Shown: positions 9,444 through 17,732 of the stretch, one piece after another | How the letters are laid out: every line of letters starts with the position of its first letter | Numbering within the stretch: position 1 is the stretch's first letter | Source of the DNA: Streptomyces sp. MMG1533 | GTDB lineage: Bacteria > Actinomycetota > Actinomycetes > Streptomycetales > Streptomycetaceae | DNA length: 55,610 nucleotides | NCBI RefSeq assembly: GCF_001279775.1 | Contig: NZ_LGDG01000269.1 | Span: forward strand, 1-55,610 | Reading direction: 5' to 3' | The notes under the pieces: model-generated | Told to the model about the DNA's origin: nothing | The model's database searches: none | The model's input: the letters and a program-made list of their open reading frames with translations, nothing else | Position numbers and translations under genes: made by a program

Positions 9444-9483
9444 CCCGTACGGGAGGGACGTGCGGAGAGACGTACGGTCCGGT

Positions 9484-10314
9484 TCAGCGGGTGCGGCGGC
9501 GCAGCAACCAGAAGGCGGCGGCGGTGGCGGCAGCGGTGACGGCGAGCAGGATGCCGGTCTCGATCAGGTGCATGGGCCAGAAGTGGGACGGGGGGTGATA
9601 GCGGCCGGTGTCCGCCTGCCACCAGTTGTTCGGCACCTCGGACCGCCCGGCGGACGCCCGCGTCACCGTCGGCCAGAAATCCTCCCGGCGCCGCTCCAGG
9701 TACTGGTTGAGCACCACCATCACGGCGACCGCCACGCCGAGCGCCGGCAGTGAGCGGCGCAGTACGAGCGCGGTGAGCGTGCCGACCGCGAGCGCGCACA
9801 GGCCGTACGCCACCACCGCCGGGCCGTGGGCGGCGAACACGTCGGAGAAGGTCCAGTCGTCGCCCATCAGGTCCCGGTTCGCCGACCAGGCCCATCGGTA
9901 GACCGGGACGAAGACCGCGCCGCCGAGGACGATCAGCAGTGCGGGCAGTGCGAGTTTGACGGCCAGCCAGCGGGTCGGCGTCACGCCCTGCGTCCAGGCG
10001 AGCCGTGCGGTGCCGCTCTCCAGCTCGCGGCCGATCAGAGAGCCGCCCGCCCAGGCGGCGACGGCCCAGAAGCTGTAGTAGACGAGCGTGCTGATCCAGC
10101 CCGTCGGCCCGCTGTAGTCGAGGCTGGCCCAGACGGCGTCGCAGACGCCGATGCTCCGGGGGCAGCTGTGCACCGCGGCGCGCGCCGAGGCCGCGGTGAC
10201 CTCGTTCAGCCACACCAGCCAGGCGACGGCGGCGAGGACGAAGAGCACCCACACGATCCCCGCCGTGCGGTGCAGCCGCAGCACCGTGCGGGCCAGACCC
10301 CTGGCGGCGGTCAT
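9484..10314 (-). CDS. ABC transporter permease (second of two)
   Basis: 276 aa membrane protein with about six hydrophobic helices (near 17-37, 75-97, 115-140, 165-185, 190-210 and 250-270). It shares the motif [20 protein letters not shown] followed by [14 protein letters not shown] with the gene immediately upstream, showing that the two are paralogues. The start ATG overlaps the previous stop (ATGA). It probably pairs with the first permease and the ATPase at 11333 to form an ABC-2-like transporter. Substrate unknown; YtrA-type GntR control suggests response to a cell-wall or lipid stress. Confidence 0.85.
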   Translation of the reverse strand: MTAARGLARTVLRLHRTAGIVWVLFVLAAVAWLVWLNEVTAASARAAVHSCPRSIGVCDAVWASLDYSGPTGWISTLVYYSFWAVAAWAGGSLIGRELESGTARLAWTQGVTPTRWLAVKLALPALLIVLGGAVFVPVYRWAWSANRDLMGDDWTFSDVFAAHGPAVVAYGLCALAVGTLTALVLRRSLPALGVAVAVMVVLNQYLERRREDFWPTVTRASAGRSEVPNNWWQADTGRYHPPSHFWPMHLIETGILLAVTAAATAAAFWLLRRRTR

Positions 10315-11336
10315 ACGGCGGCCCCCCTGCGGTCGGCGGTCCGGTGCCGCAGCACGCGGAACACCAGGGCGGTCAGCAGCGCGGTGACGGCGAGAAGGAC
10401 GGCGGTCGCCATGAACTTGAGGGGCCAGGAGTGGGACTCGGGGTGGTAGTCCCGGTAGAAGCTGACGGCGCCGAGATGGTCGAAGAGCCTGCTGCACGAG
10501 GGGTCGATGCTGCTGCCGCAGTACTGGGGGATGTCGAGGCGGTCGCCGTCGGCGGTGAGCAGGCCCTCGGCGATGGTGATGCCGGAGCCCGACGGGCCCT
10601 CCCGCAGGCTGCTGACGTGGGTGACGGTCGGCCACAGGCGGGGCAGGGCCAGGATGAAGAGTCCGATCCACAGCACGCCCGTGGCGCAGGCCGAGCCGAT
10701 CAGTGCGGCGAGGGACCGGCCCAGCAGCAGGCCCAGGAGGGCGCCGGAGGCCAGGCCGGCCAGGGCGAGGGCGACGACCACGGGGCCGCCCGCGTAGAGG
10801 GCCTCGATGCTGTACCAGGGCTTGACGTTGTCGACGCGGCCCTGGCCCGCCGACCACGCCAGGTGGTGGAGCAGGGTCAGCAGAGCCGTTCCGGCCGTGA
10901 CCAGGGCCGCCGGGAGAGCGAGCTTCGCGGCGAGCCAGCGCGTGGGGGAGACGCTCTGGGTCCAGGCGAGCTGTGCGGTGCCGGTCTCCAGTTCGCGGCC
11001 GATCAGCGAGGCGCCCGCCCAGGAGGCGACCAGGAACGGCAGCACGAGGACGGCGTAGCTCGTGTACAGGGAGACGTCCTTGTAGCGGAGGATCGACTCC
11101 TGGTCGTACGTGCACACCTCCGTCCGGCATGCCCCCCACTGCTGCCAGGCCGCCGCCGAGGCGTCGGTGAGCGGGCCCCCGAGCCACAGCAGCAGGGCGG
11201 CGAGGACGACGACCAGGCCCGTCCAGAGGCACAGGGCCGGACGGTGCAGGCGCAGCAGCCAGCGGAGCTGGCGCGGTGGTGCGGCGGGGGCGGGAGCCGG
11301 TACCGCGGTCGGGGTGGACGTGGTCAGAGTGCTCAC
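10311..11336 (-). CDS. ABC transporter permease (first of two)
   Basis: 341 aa, GTG start overlapping the ATPase stop (GTGA). After a Pro/Ala-rich N terminus there are about six helices (near 35-57, 95-115, 140-165, 185-215, 220-245 and 305-325). The motif [20 protein letters not shown], then [14 protein letters not shown], is shared with the downstream permease, indicating tandem duplication and divergence. It is part of the coupled gntR-ATPase-permease-permease set, with 4-bp overlaps throughout. Likely export of an unidentified compound. Confidence 0.85.
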   Translation of the reverse strand: MSTLTTSTPTAVPAPAPAAPPRQLRWLLRLHRPALCLWTGLVVVLAALLLWLGGPLTDASAAAWQQWGACRTEVCTYDQESILRYKDVSLYTSYAVLVLPFLVASWAGASLIGRELETGTAQLAWTQSVSPTRWLAAKLALPAALVTAGTALLTLLHHLAWSAGQGRVDNVKPWYSIEALYAGGPVVVALALAGLASGALLGLLLGRSLAALIGSACATGVLWIGLFILALPRLWPTVTHVSSLREGPSGSGITIAEGLLTADGDRLDIPQYCGSSIDPSCSRLFDHLGAVSFYRDYHPESHSWPLKFMATAVLLAVTALLTALVFRVLRHRTADRRGAAV

Positions 11337-12223
11337 GCGGCGTTCTCCTCGAGCTCGACCGGGGTCGGGGTCGGCGCTTCGGGGTTGCGCAGGTGCGCGA
11401 GGACCAGCTCCTCCAGGGAGAGGCGGCCGTCGGTGCGCCAGTCGTCGGGGAGCGGTCCCGCCGGGCGGATCAGAGCGGTGAGCTGGCGGCCGGTGGTGCG
11501 GGACTCGACGACCGTGTGCGGGGCGAGGTCGGTCTCCGCGGGGGCCGACACGCGCGCGTGGGCGGCGAGCAGATCGTCGATCTCACCGGACAGACGGACC
11601 CGGCCGCCGCCGATCAGCATGAGGTGGTCGCAGGAGTCCTCCAGTTCGGCGACGACGTGCGAGGACATCACGATGGTGGTGCCGTGCTCGGCGGCCCGCG
11701 CCATCAGGACGCCCATCAGCTCGTGCCGGGCCAGCGGGTCGAGGTCGGCCATCGGCTCGTCCAGGAGCAGCAGTTCGGGCCGCTTGGCGAGGGCGAGGGC
11801 GAGTGCGACGCGGGTGCGCTGGCCGCCGGAGAGGGTGCGGATGCGGGACTTGGGGTTCAGCTTGCCGTCGGCCACGATCCGCTCGGCGGCGGACGCGTCC
11901 CAGTGGCCGGGGTTGAGGTCGGCGCCCATGCGCAGCGTCTCGGCGACGGTGAGCTGCGGGTACAGCGGCTTGTCCTGGCCGACGAAGCCCACGCGTGCGC
12001 GTGCCTCGCCCGGAGTCGTCCCGAGGACGGTCACCGTGCCCTCGCTCGGGGCCAGCAGGCCGGCGGCGAGGGCGAGCAGGGTGGACTTGCCCGCCCCGTT
12101 GGGGCCGACGACGGCGCAGACTCGGCCGGCGGGCAGCCGGAAGGTGCACTCGCGCAGCGCCCAGCCGCCTCGGCGGCCGAAGCGCTTGCCGAGCGCGGCC
12201 GCGGCTATCGCCGTGTCGGTCAT
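11333..12223 (-). CDS. ABC transporter ATPase
   Basis: 296 aa from the ATG at 12223, with AAGGAGA 7 nt upstream; longer readings overlap gntR and lack homology. Walker A GPNGAGKST (residues about 40-48), signature LSGGQRTR, Walker B LLLLDEPMADLDP and H-loop SSHVVAE are intact. The C-terminal 70 residues extend past the nucleotide-binding domain, as in the YtrB/CcmA exporter class. It overlaps the GntR stop by 4 bp and precedes two permeases. Confidence 0.92.
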   Translation of the reverse strand: MTDTAIAAAALGKRFGRRGGWALRECTFRLPAGRVCAVVGPNGAGKSTLLALAAGLLAPSEGTVTVLGTTPGEARARVGFVGQDKPLYPQLTVAETLRMGADLNPGHWDASAAERIVADGKLNPKSRIRTLSGGQRTRVALALALAKRPELLLLDEPMADLDPLARHELMGVLMARAAEHGTTIVMSSHVVAELEDSCDHLMLIGGGRVRLSGEIDDLLAAHARVSAPAETDLAPHTVVESRTTGRQLTALIRPAGPLPDDWRTDGRLSLEELVLAHLRNPEAPTPTPVELEENAA

Positions 12224-12645
12224 GACGGGTCTCCTTGGTTGTGCCTGTCCCGGTGGGGCTCTGCGGGCGGCTGAGCGAAGTGCTTTTCGAGTACGGCGGT
12301 GAAGAGCGCGGCCACGTCCTCGCGGTCGAGGCCGGCCTCGCGGGCCCCGGCCGTCCACGCGTCCAGCTCGGTGGCCAGGGGCGAGTCGGCCGGGGTGGTG
12401 TTCAGCGCGCGGCGCACGAACGTGCCGAGGCCCCGCCGCGCCTCGACCAGTCCCTCGCGCTCCAGCTCGCGGTAGGCCTTCAGCACGGTGTTCGGGTTGA
12501 TGGCGGTGACTTCGACGACCTCTCTGGCCGTCGGCAGCTTGTCGCCCGGCTCCAGCAGGCCCAGGCGCAGGGCCTGTTTGGTCTGCTGGACGATCTGGAC
12601 GTACGTGGCGACGCCGGAGTGCCGGTCGATGCGGTACTCGACCAC
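12220..12645 (-). CDS. GntR-family regulator (YtrA type)
   Basis: 141 aa from a GTG with GGGTGG 8 nt upstream (MVEYRIDRHSG). The N-terminal winged helix (about 10-75) contains DKLPTAREVVEVTAINPN and TVLKAYRELEREGLVEARRG, which is typical of GntR. The C-terminal part is short (about 60 residues), as in the YtrA subfamily, with no large effector domain. These regulators usually repress the ABC operon they head. A 15-bp perfect inverted repeat 8 bp upstream of its start is the obvious operator. Confidence 0.9.
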   Translation of the reverse strand: MVEYRIDRHSGVATYVQIVQQTKQALRLGLLEPGDKLPTAREVVEVTAINPNTVLKAYRELEREGLVEARRGLGTFVRRALNTTPADSPLATELDAWTAGAREAGLDREDVAALFTAVLEKHFAQPPAEPHRDRHNQGDPS

Positions 12646-12652
12646 GCGTTCA

Positions 12653-12688
12653 ACCACCCTTTCACTAATTGAGTAGTGAAAGGGTGGT
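12653..12688. promoter_or_regulatory. Probable GntR operator: 15-bp perfect inverted repeat
   Basis: The arms 12653-12667 and 12674-12688 are exact reverse complements around the 6-bp spacer ATTGAG. It lies 8 bp before the GntR start and about 70 bp before the divergent ECF sigma gene, so one site could affect both units. The symmetry and position fit autorepression by the YtrA-type regulator. Confidence 0.8.
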
Positions 12689-12756
12689 GGAAGAGGCGTC
12701 GGAAAGTCAAGCGTGATTGCGTGAACCGATCGACCGGGCTCGTCCGATGAGGAGAC

Positions 12757-13308
12757 GTGAGCGAAACGAGAAGCGACGGGGAGCTGCTGCGGGCCATCGC
12801 GGCGGACGGGGACCGGCGCGCCTTCGAGGAGCTGTACCGGCGGTTCGCGCCGTGGCTCACCGCGCGGCTGCGCGGCCGCTGCTCCGACGCCGGGGTTGTC
12901 GACGACGTCGTACAGGAGACGTTCCTGGCGGTGTGGCGGGGAACTGCCCGCTACCGCGAGGAAGGGCATGCCTCGGACGCTGCCGGATGGCTGTGGCGGA
13001 TCGGCTCGCGGCGGCTGGTCGACGCGCTGCGCGGCGACGGGGCGCGGGGGCGGCTCAGGCAGGCGCTGGCGCGGCTGCGGCACCGGGACGAGGCGTCGGC
13101 GGAGGAGCGCGTGCTCGCGGGGGTGGAGCACGGGGACCTCGCGGGCGCGCTCGTCCGGCTCTCGCCCGAACTGCGCGCCGTGCTCCAGGCGACGGTCATC
13201 GACGGGCTGACCACCCGGGAGGCGGCCGTCCTCCTCGGCATCCCGCCGGGCACGGTCAAGACGCGGGCGATGCGGGCCCGGAAGCAGTTGCGGGAGGCGC
13301 TGGCATGA
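12757..13308 (+). CDS. ECF-type RNA polymerase sigma factor
   Basis: 183 aa, GTG start after GAGGAG. Region 2 contains FEELYRRFAPWL and VVDDVVQETFLAVWR. Region 4 has the helix-turn-helix DGLTTREAAVLLGIPPG followed by TVKTRAMRARKQLREAL. It is followed 31 bp later by a zinc-finger membrane anti-sigma and a coupled ABC ATPase and membrane protein, so its regulon probably includes this unit. It is divergent from the GntR module, with the inverted-repeat operator between. Confidence 0.93.
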   Translation: MSETRSDGELLRAIAADGDRRAFEELYRRFAPWLTARLRGRCSDAGVVDDVVQETFLAVWRGTARYREEGHASDAAGWLWRIGSRRLVDALRGDGARGRLRQALARLRHRDEASAEERVLAGVEHGDLAGALVRLSPELRAVLQATVIDGLTTREAAVLLGIPPGTVKTRAMRARKQLREALA

Positions 13309-13339
13309 GGACGAACCGACGAGAGCGGGAGGTGGCGGC

Positions 13340-14176
13340 ATGACCTGGCATGTGTCCGAGGAGGATCTACGGGCCTACGCCCGGGGCGAGTTGGCGCCCC
13401 CGGTCCTCTGGTCCGCCGACGCCCACCTCACCGCCTGTGCGCAGTGCAGGGGCGTGCTCGCCGACGTCAGCGACCCCGTCGCCCTCGACGCGGGGTGGGA
13501 GCGGCTCGACGCCGAACTCGACGCACCCCGGCCGGGGTTGTTCGAGTCGCTGCTGATCCGGCTCGGGGTCGCCGACCACATCGCGCGGCTGCTCGCGGCC
13601 ACGCCGGTGCTGCGCGGCTCCTGGCTGGGCTCGGTCGTCGCCGTGCTGCTGATGACCGTCGCCGTGGCCAACACCAGCCCCGATGCCGGCACGCCCACGC
13701 TGTTCCTCGCGCTCGCGCCGCTGCTGCCGCTCGCCGGGGTCGCGCTGTCGTACGGACCCGCGCTGGACCCGACGTACGAGATGGCCGTCGTCTCGCCGAC
13801 GCACGGCTTCCGGCTGCTGCTGATCCGCACGGTCGCCGTACTCGTCACCGGCCTCGGCCTCAACGGCCTCGCCACGCTCGCGCTCCCCGGGTACGGGCTG
13901 CGCGCCCTCGCCTGGCTGCTGCCCGCGCTCGCCCTCACCGCGACCGGGCTGGCGCTCACCCCGAGGCTGGGGCCGGTGCTCGCGCCCGCCCTGGTCGGCG
14001 GGTCCTGGGTCGCGCTGCTGCTGACGGCGCACGCGCAGCAGGCGGCCGACGGCGATCCGCTCGCACCGTTCACCGCGGCCGGGCAGGGCGTGGCCGCGGC
14101 GGTCGCCGCGCTCGCCGCCGGGCTGCTCTTCCTTCTTCGTGACCGCTTCGACCTCTTCAACGGGAGTGCCGTATGA
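13340..14176 (+). CDS. Zinc-finger membrane anti-sigma factor
   Basis: 278 aa with GGAGG 7 nt before the ATG. The N terminus carries a putative zf-HC2 site (HLTACAQC, residues about 30-37), expected to bind the adjacent ECF sigma factor. The rest is unusual for a simple anti-sigma: about six hydrophobic segments from residue 95 to 265 form a polytopic membrane domain, so it may also be part of the transporter. Its stop overlaps the ATPase start (ATGA), tying it to the ABC module. Confidence 0.82.
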   Translation: MTWHVSEEDLRAYARGELAPPVLWSADAHLTACAQCRGVLADVSDPVALDAGWERLDAELDAPRPGLFESLLIRLGVADHIARLLAATPVLRGSWLGSVVAVLLMTVAVANTSPDAGTPTLFLALAPLLPLAGVALSYGPALDPTYEMAVVSPTHGFRLLLIRTVAVLVTGLGLNGLATLALPGYGLRALAWLLPALALTATGLALTPRLGPVLAPALVGGSWVALLLTAHAQQAADGDPLAPFTAAGQGVAAAVAALAAGLLFLLRDRFDLFNGSAV

Positions 14177-15036
14177 CCCCCACCGTCTCCGCCTCCGGGC
14201 TGAGCCTCCGCTTCGGCGGTACCCGCGCCCTCGACGACGTGTCGCTGCGGCTGACCCGGGGCGTCACCGGGCTGCTCGGGCCCAACGGGGCAGGAAAGAC
14301 CACCCTGTTGCGGGTACTGGCCACGGCCGTGCCGCCGGACCGGGGGGCGTTCACCGTGCTCGGGAACGACCCGGGCACCTCGCGCGGACGGCAGGAGGTA
14401 CGGCGCTCGCTCGGCTATCTGCCGCAGACCCCCGGCTTCCACCCGGACTTCACGGCCTTCGAGTTCGTCGACTACGTGGCGATCCTGAAGGAGCTGACCG
14501 ACCGGGGCGCCCGCCACCGCGAGGTGCGGCGGGTCCTCGAAGAGGTCGACCTGGGCGACGTACGCGGCCGGCGCATCAAGAAGCTGTCCGGCGGTATGCG
14601 GCAGCGGGTCGCGCTGGCGGCCGCACTCGTCGGCGACCCCGGCTTCCTCGTCCTCGACGAGCCGACCGTCGGCCTCGACCCCGAACAGCGCATGCGCTTC
14701 AGGGAGTTGATCGCGCAGGCGGGCGAGGGGCGGACCGTGCTGCTGTCCACCCACCAGACGGAGGACGTGGCGATGCTCTGCAACCGGGTCGTCGTCCTGG
14801 CCGGCGGCCAGGTCCGCTTCGACGGCACCCCGGCCGAACTGACCGCGCGGGCCGACGGCCGGGTGTGGAGCAGCACGGAACGCGACCCCGGCGCACTGGC
14901 CGGCTGGCGCACCGGCACCGGCTCCTTCCGTAACGTCGGCGATCCGCCGCCCGGCGCCGACCTCCTCGAACCCACCCTGGAGGACGGCTACCTGCTCACC
15001 CTCGACGGCGCGGGCGCGGAGGTGGCGGCAGCGTGA
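14173..15036 (+). CDS. ABC transporter ATPase
   Basis: 287 aa. Walker A GPNGAGKTT (about 38-46), Q-loop LGYLPQTPG, signature LSGGMRQR, Walker B FLVLDEPTVGLDP and H-loop STHQTED are all intact. The C-terminal part shows the extension of drug/antibiotic-type exporters. Coupled by 4-bp overlaps to the anti-sigma upstream and the membrane protein downstream, it probably energises transport by one or both. Substrate unknown. Confidence 0.92.
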   Translation: MTPTVSASGLSLRFGGTRALDDVSLRLTRGVTGLLGPNGAGKTTLLRVLATAVPPDRGAFTVLGNDPGTSRGRQEVRRSLGYLPQTPGFHPDFTAFEFVDYVAILKELTDRGARHREVRRVLEEVDLGDVRGRRIKKLSGGMRQRVALAAALVGDPGFLVLDEPTVGLDPEQRMRFRELIAQAGEGRTVLLSTHQTEDVAMLCNRVVVLAGGQVRFDGTPAELTARADGRVWSSTERDPGALAGWRTGTGSFRNVGDPPPGADLLEPTLEDGYLLTLDGAGAEVAAA

Positions 15037-16565
15037 ACACGGTCATGGAACCGACGGCCCCGCCCGTCGTGCACAGCGAGCCGCGCCGGCCATGGGGGGC
15101 CGTGATCGCCCTCGCCCGCTTCGAGGCACGCGACCTCCTGCGGTACATCCCGGTGGTGGTCACCCTCCTCGTCTACGTCGGCTACACCCTCTGGACGCTG
15201 CTGTCCGAACGCGAGGGCATGGACGCCTTCCCGGCGCTCCAGGACACCGACCGGGGCACGCAGAGCGCGCCCCTGCTCCTCGGCATCGCGCTGCTCGTCT
15301 GCGTCAACCGGGCCGCGCTGCGCTCCCGACGGCGCGGCACCGACCGGCACTTCGACGTGCTGGTGATGGAGCCGTGGCGGCGTACGGTCGCGCACGTCCT
15401 GTCGGTCGTGCCGTTCGCCGTGCTCACCGCACTGGTCGTGCTGGGCGAGTTCACCTGGCAGGCGCTCAGGCCGGGCGCGGTGGGCCACGGCTCGGTGGCC
15501 GAACTCGCCGTCGGACCGCTCTACGTGATGCTGTGCGGCGCCCTCGGCGTGCTGATCGCCCGCCTGGTGCCGACCGTGTTCGCCGCGCCGATCCTGGTGC
15601 TCGGCCTGTTCACCCTCGCCACCTTCATCTCCACCGGCACGAGCGACGCCGAGTGGAGCCGCTGGCTGTCGCCGGTCGTCGGCGAGAGCGGCAGCGAGAC
15701 ACTGCCGTCCGACCTGATCGGGCGGCCCGCCGCCTGGCACGCCCTCTACCTGATCGGGCTCGTCCTGCTGGCGGCAACGGCTGCCGTACTGGCCGGCGGC
15801 GGCCGGACCCGGCCCGTCAAGGCGGGCCTCGCGGGCGCCCTCGCCCTGACGCTGACCGGCGCGGTCGCGCAGTCCGGGGGCGTCTCGGCCGAGTTGACCG
15901 CGGCCCGGGAGCGGGCCACCGTCTCCCCGGAGAAGGAACAGTCCTGCACCCGGCACGGCGCCTCGACGTACTGCGCGTTCCCGGAGTGGACCGGCCGGGC
16001 GGGCACCTGGGCGGGCGTCGTCGAGCGGGTCCAGTCCCTCGCGGGCGGCTCGGCGGCCGAGGAGCAGTTGCTGGTACGGCAGCGCTTCGACGCCACGTAC
16101 GGCCTCAGCGCCGACACTACGGTCGAGCCGTCCACCACGCCCCGCCAGGTCACCGTCGGCACGCGCTGGGGCGGCAACCGCGTCCCGGAGTTCGCCTCCG
16201 CCGTCGCCTCCGTGCTGGTCGCGGGCGACGAGGCCAAGGGCGGCGAACTGTGCGACGGGCGCATGGTGACGGTGATGTGGCTGGCCGTGGGAGGCGCCGC
16301 CGACCCGAAGACCGACCTTCGGAACGTCCGCCTCGACGACAGCCTCAGCGGCTCGGCGATCGTCCTGACTCCCACCAACTCGCTGTCCATGTCCGCCGGG
16401 CAGACGTCTGTGGTCGTCGAGTTGCTGTCGCGGCCGCGCACGGAGGTCACGGCGGCGGTCAAGGAGCACTGGAGCGAGCTGACGGCTCCGGGGGTGACCA
16501 CGGCTCAGGTGGCCCGGGTACTGGGGACCGAGGTGCCCAAGGGGGACGACGAATGTGAGGCGTGA
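15033..16565 (+). CDS. ABC-type membrane protein with extracytoplasmic C-terminal part
   Basis: 510 aa, GTG start overlapping the ATPase stop. Residues of about 40-290 hold about six hydrophobic helices resembling ABC-2 permeases. Residues of about 290-510 are soluble, with two close Cys residues (QSCTRHGASTYC) that may form an exported disulfide. The C-terminal part has no family I recognise. It is most likely the permease of the ECF-linked ABC unit, with the appended domain as the unusual feature. Confidence 0.78.
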   Translation: MNTVMEPTAPPVVHSEPRRPWGAVIALARFEARDLLRYIPVVVTLLVYVGYTLWTLLSEREGMDAFPALQDTDRGTQSAPLLLGIALLVCVNRAALRSRRRGTDRHFDVLVMEPWRRTVAHVLSVVPFAVLTALVVLGEFTWQALRPGAVGHGSVAELAVGPLYVMLCGALGVLIARLVPTVFAAPILVLGLFTLATFISTGTSDAEWSRWLSPVVGESGSETLPSDLIGRPAAWHALYLIGLVLLAATAAVLAGGGRTRPVKAGLAGALALTLTGAVAQSGGVSAELTAARERATVSPEKEQSCTRHGASTYCAFPEWTGRAGTWAGVVERVQSLAGGSAAEEQLLVRQRFDATYGLSADTTVEPSTTPRQVTVGTRWGGNRVPEFASAVASVLVAGDEAKGGELCDGRMVTVMWLAVGGAADPKTDLRNVRLDDSLSGSAIVLTPTNSLSMSAGQTSVVVELLSRPRTEVTAAVKEHWSELTAPGVTTAQVARVLGTEVPKGDDECEA

Positions 16566-16571
16566 GAGGTC

Positions 16572-17306
16572 GTGGCGGTGCGGGGCCGGAGGTCGGGGGT
16601 CGTGGTGATGACGGGCGTTGAGGGAGAGCGGCGGGTGCGGGGTGTGAGCGGGGCCTTGGTGTGGGGTGTCGGGCGTACCGTCCCCTGGCGGGCGGTGGGC
16701 GCGGGGGCCGTCGCAGGGCTGCTGCTCGCCGGGCTGCCGCGGCTGTTCGACGGACCGCCGGACGCATGGCTGGCGCTCAACCTGCTGCGGGCCGCCGCTC
16801 TCGCCTTCGCCCTCGGCCTGGCGTTCCTGCTGGACGACCCCGCCCGGCACCTCACCACGCCCGTCACCACCCGGCGTTGGGTGCGGACGGGGCTGCGGGC
16901 GGCGTGGGTCGCGCCGGTGGCGGTGCTCTGGTGGACGGCCGCACTGGCCCTCGTACCGGAGGAGGCACGGCCCCCGGTCGGTGCCGTCACCCTGGAGGCC
17001 GCCGCGACCGCAGTCCTGGCCCTGGCCGCAGCCGCGACGGCCGTGCGTCTCGCGGACGAACCCGAGCCGGGCCCGTCCGTGGCGGCCGGCATCCTGACCA
17101 CGGCGATCCTGGCCCGGCTGCTCCTGCCGCAACGCTGGTCACTGTTCGTACCCACCGCCGACCCGCAGTGGGAGGCCGCCCACCAACGCTGGGCGCTGGT
17201 CCTGTCGGCGGCGGTGCTGGTGTGGGGGGCGTGCGGACCGGAGCCGGTGCGACGGTGCCACCTCCTGCGACGCCGCCCCACCGTGGCCGGCCCGTCCGGC
17301 GGCTGA
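16572..17306 (+). CDS. Hypothetical integral membrane protein
   Basis: 244 aa from a GTG 7 bp after the previous stop; an inner ATG at 16608 is an alternative. It has about six hydrophobic segments (near 38-58, 65-85, 105-125, 135-158, 168-185 and 205-222) and a positively charged C terminus. No family recognised. It is last in the ECF/anti-sigma/ABC unit and probably an accessory membrane subunit. It is followed by the 24-bp tandem array. Confidence 0.7.
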   Translation: MAVRGRRSGVVVMTGVEGERRVRGVSGALVWGVGRTVPWRAVGAGAVAGLLLAGLPRLFDGPPDAWLALNLLRAAALAFALGLAFLLDDPARHLTTPVTTRRWVRTGLRAAWVAPVAVLWWTAALALVPEEARPPVGAVTLEAAATAVLALAAAATAVRLADEPEPGPSVAAGILTTAILARLLLPQRWSLFVPTADPQWEAAHQRWALVLSAAVLVWGACGPEPVRRCHLLRRRPTVAGPSGG

Positions 17307-17365
17307 CGTCCCTGCCCCGTCCCCGGACACCTGAGCCTCCGAACGACCTCCATCTGCCCGACGGT

Positions 17366-17660
17366 GTCGGGCCTCGGCTGTGCGACCGAGCCGGGTGCTT
17401 GGCTGTCCGACGGTGTCGGGCCTCGGCTGTCCGACTGAGTCGGGCCTTGGTCGTCTACCGAGTCGGGCGGTCACTCGTGCACCGAGTTGGGCCCTGAGTC
17501 GTCCGTCGAGTTGGGCCTTGAGTCGTCCATCGAGTCGGGCGGGTCACTCGTTCACCGTGTCGGCCCTTGCTCGTTCACCGAGTCCGGCTCTCGGCCGTTC
17601 GTCGAGTCGCCCCCCGCTCGTCCGACCGAATCGGCCACCTCTCGGCCGACCGAGTCGGGT
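17366..17660. repeat. Degenerate 24-bp tandem array, about 13 copies
   Basis: The anchor GTCGGG or a close variant recurs at 17366, 17390, 17415, 17439, 17462, 17486, 17510, 17534, 17559, 17582, 17606, 17630 and 17654, a spacing of 23-25 bp. Units read roughly GTCGGGCCTYGGCTGTCCGA plus CCGA. It fills the gap between the convergent 16572 gene and mshD. Because the period is a multiple of three, open frames cross it on both strands, but none looks coding. Confidence 0.88.
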
Positions 17661-17684
17661 GGTGGGTGGGCATAGGCCGGGGGT

Positions 17685-17703
17685 CTGGGGGCGGAGCCCC
17701 CAG
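17685..17703. terminator. Hairpin between the 24-bp array and mshD
   Basis: An 8-bp stem CTGGGGGC-GGA-GCCCCCAG lies 30 bp after the mshD stop. It is a common GC-rich Streptomyces intergenic hairpin and probably a bidirectional terminator for the convergent genes. Confidence 0.6.
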
Positions 17704-17732
17704 CGTGGCCCGTAGCAGCGCCGCCCGCGGCG

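Noticed and set aside
9128..10252. N-terminal extension of the ppk frame by 375 codons
   Set aside because: It overlaps the permease gene on the same strand in another frame, is Arg-rich, and lacks a Ppk-like sequence; the ATG at 9127 fits the family.
15092..16558. 488-codon open frame inside the ECF-linked membrane protein gene
   Set aside because: Alternative-frame shadow with an Arg/Pro/Gly-rich composition; the 15033 frame has helices and coupled start/stop.
17366..17660. CRISPR array
   Set aside because: Units are contiguous and degenerate, without constant repeats separated by unique spacers, and no cas genes are present.
17380..17715. Open frames through the 24-bp array
   Set aside because: They remain open only because the repeat period is a multiple of three; no ribosome site and no stable protein pattern.
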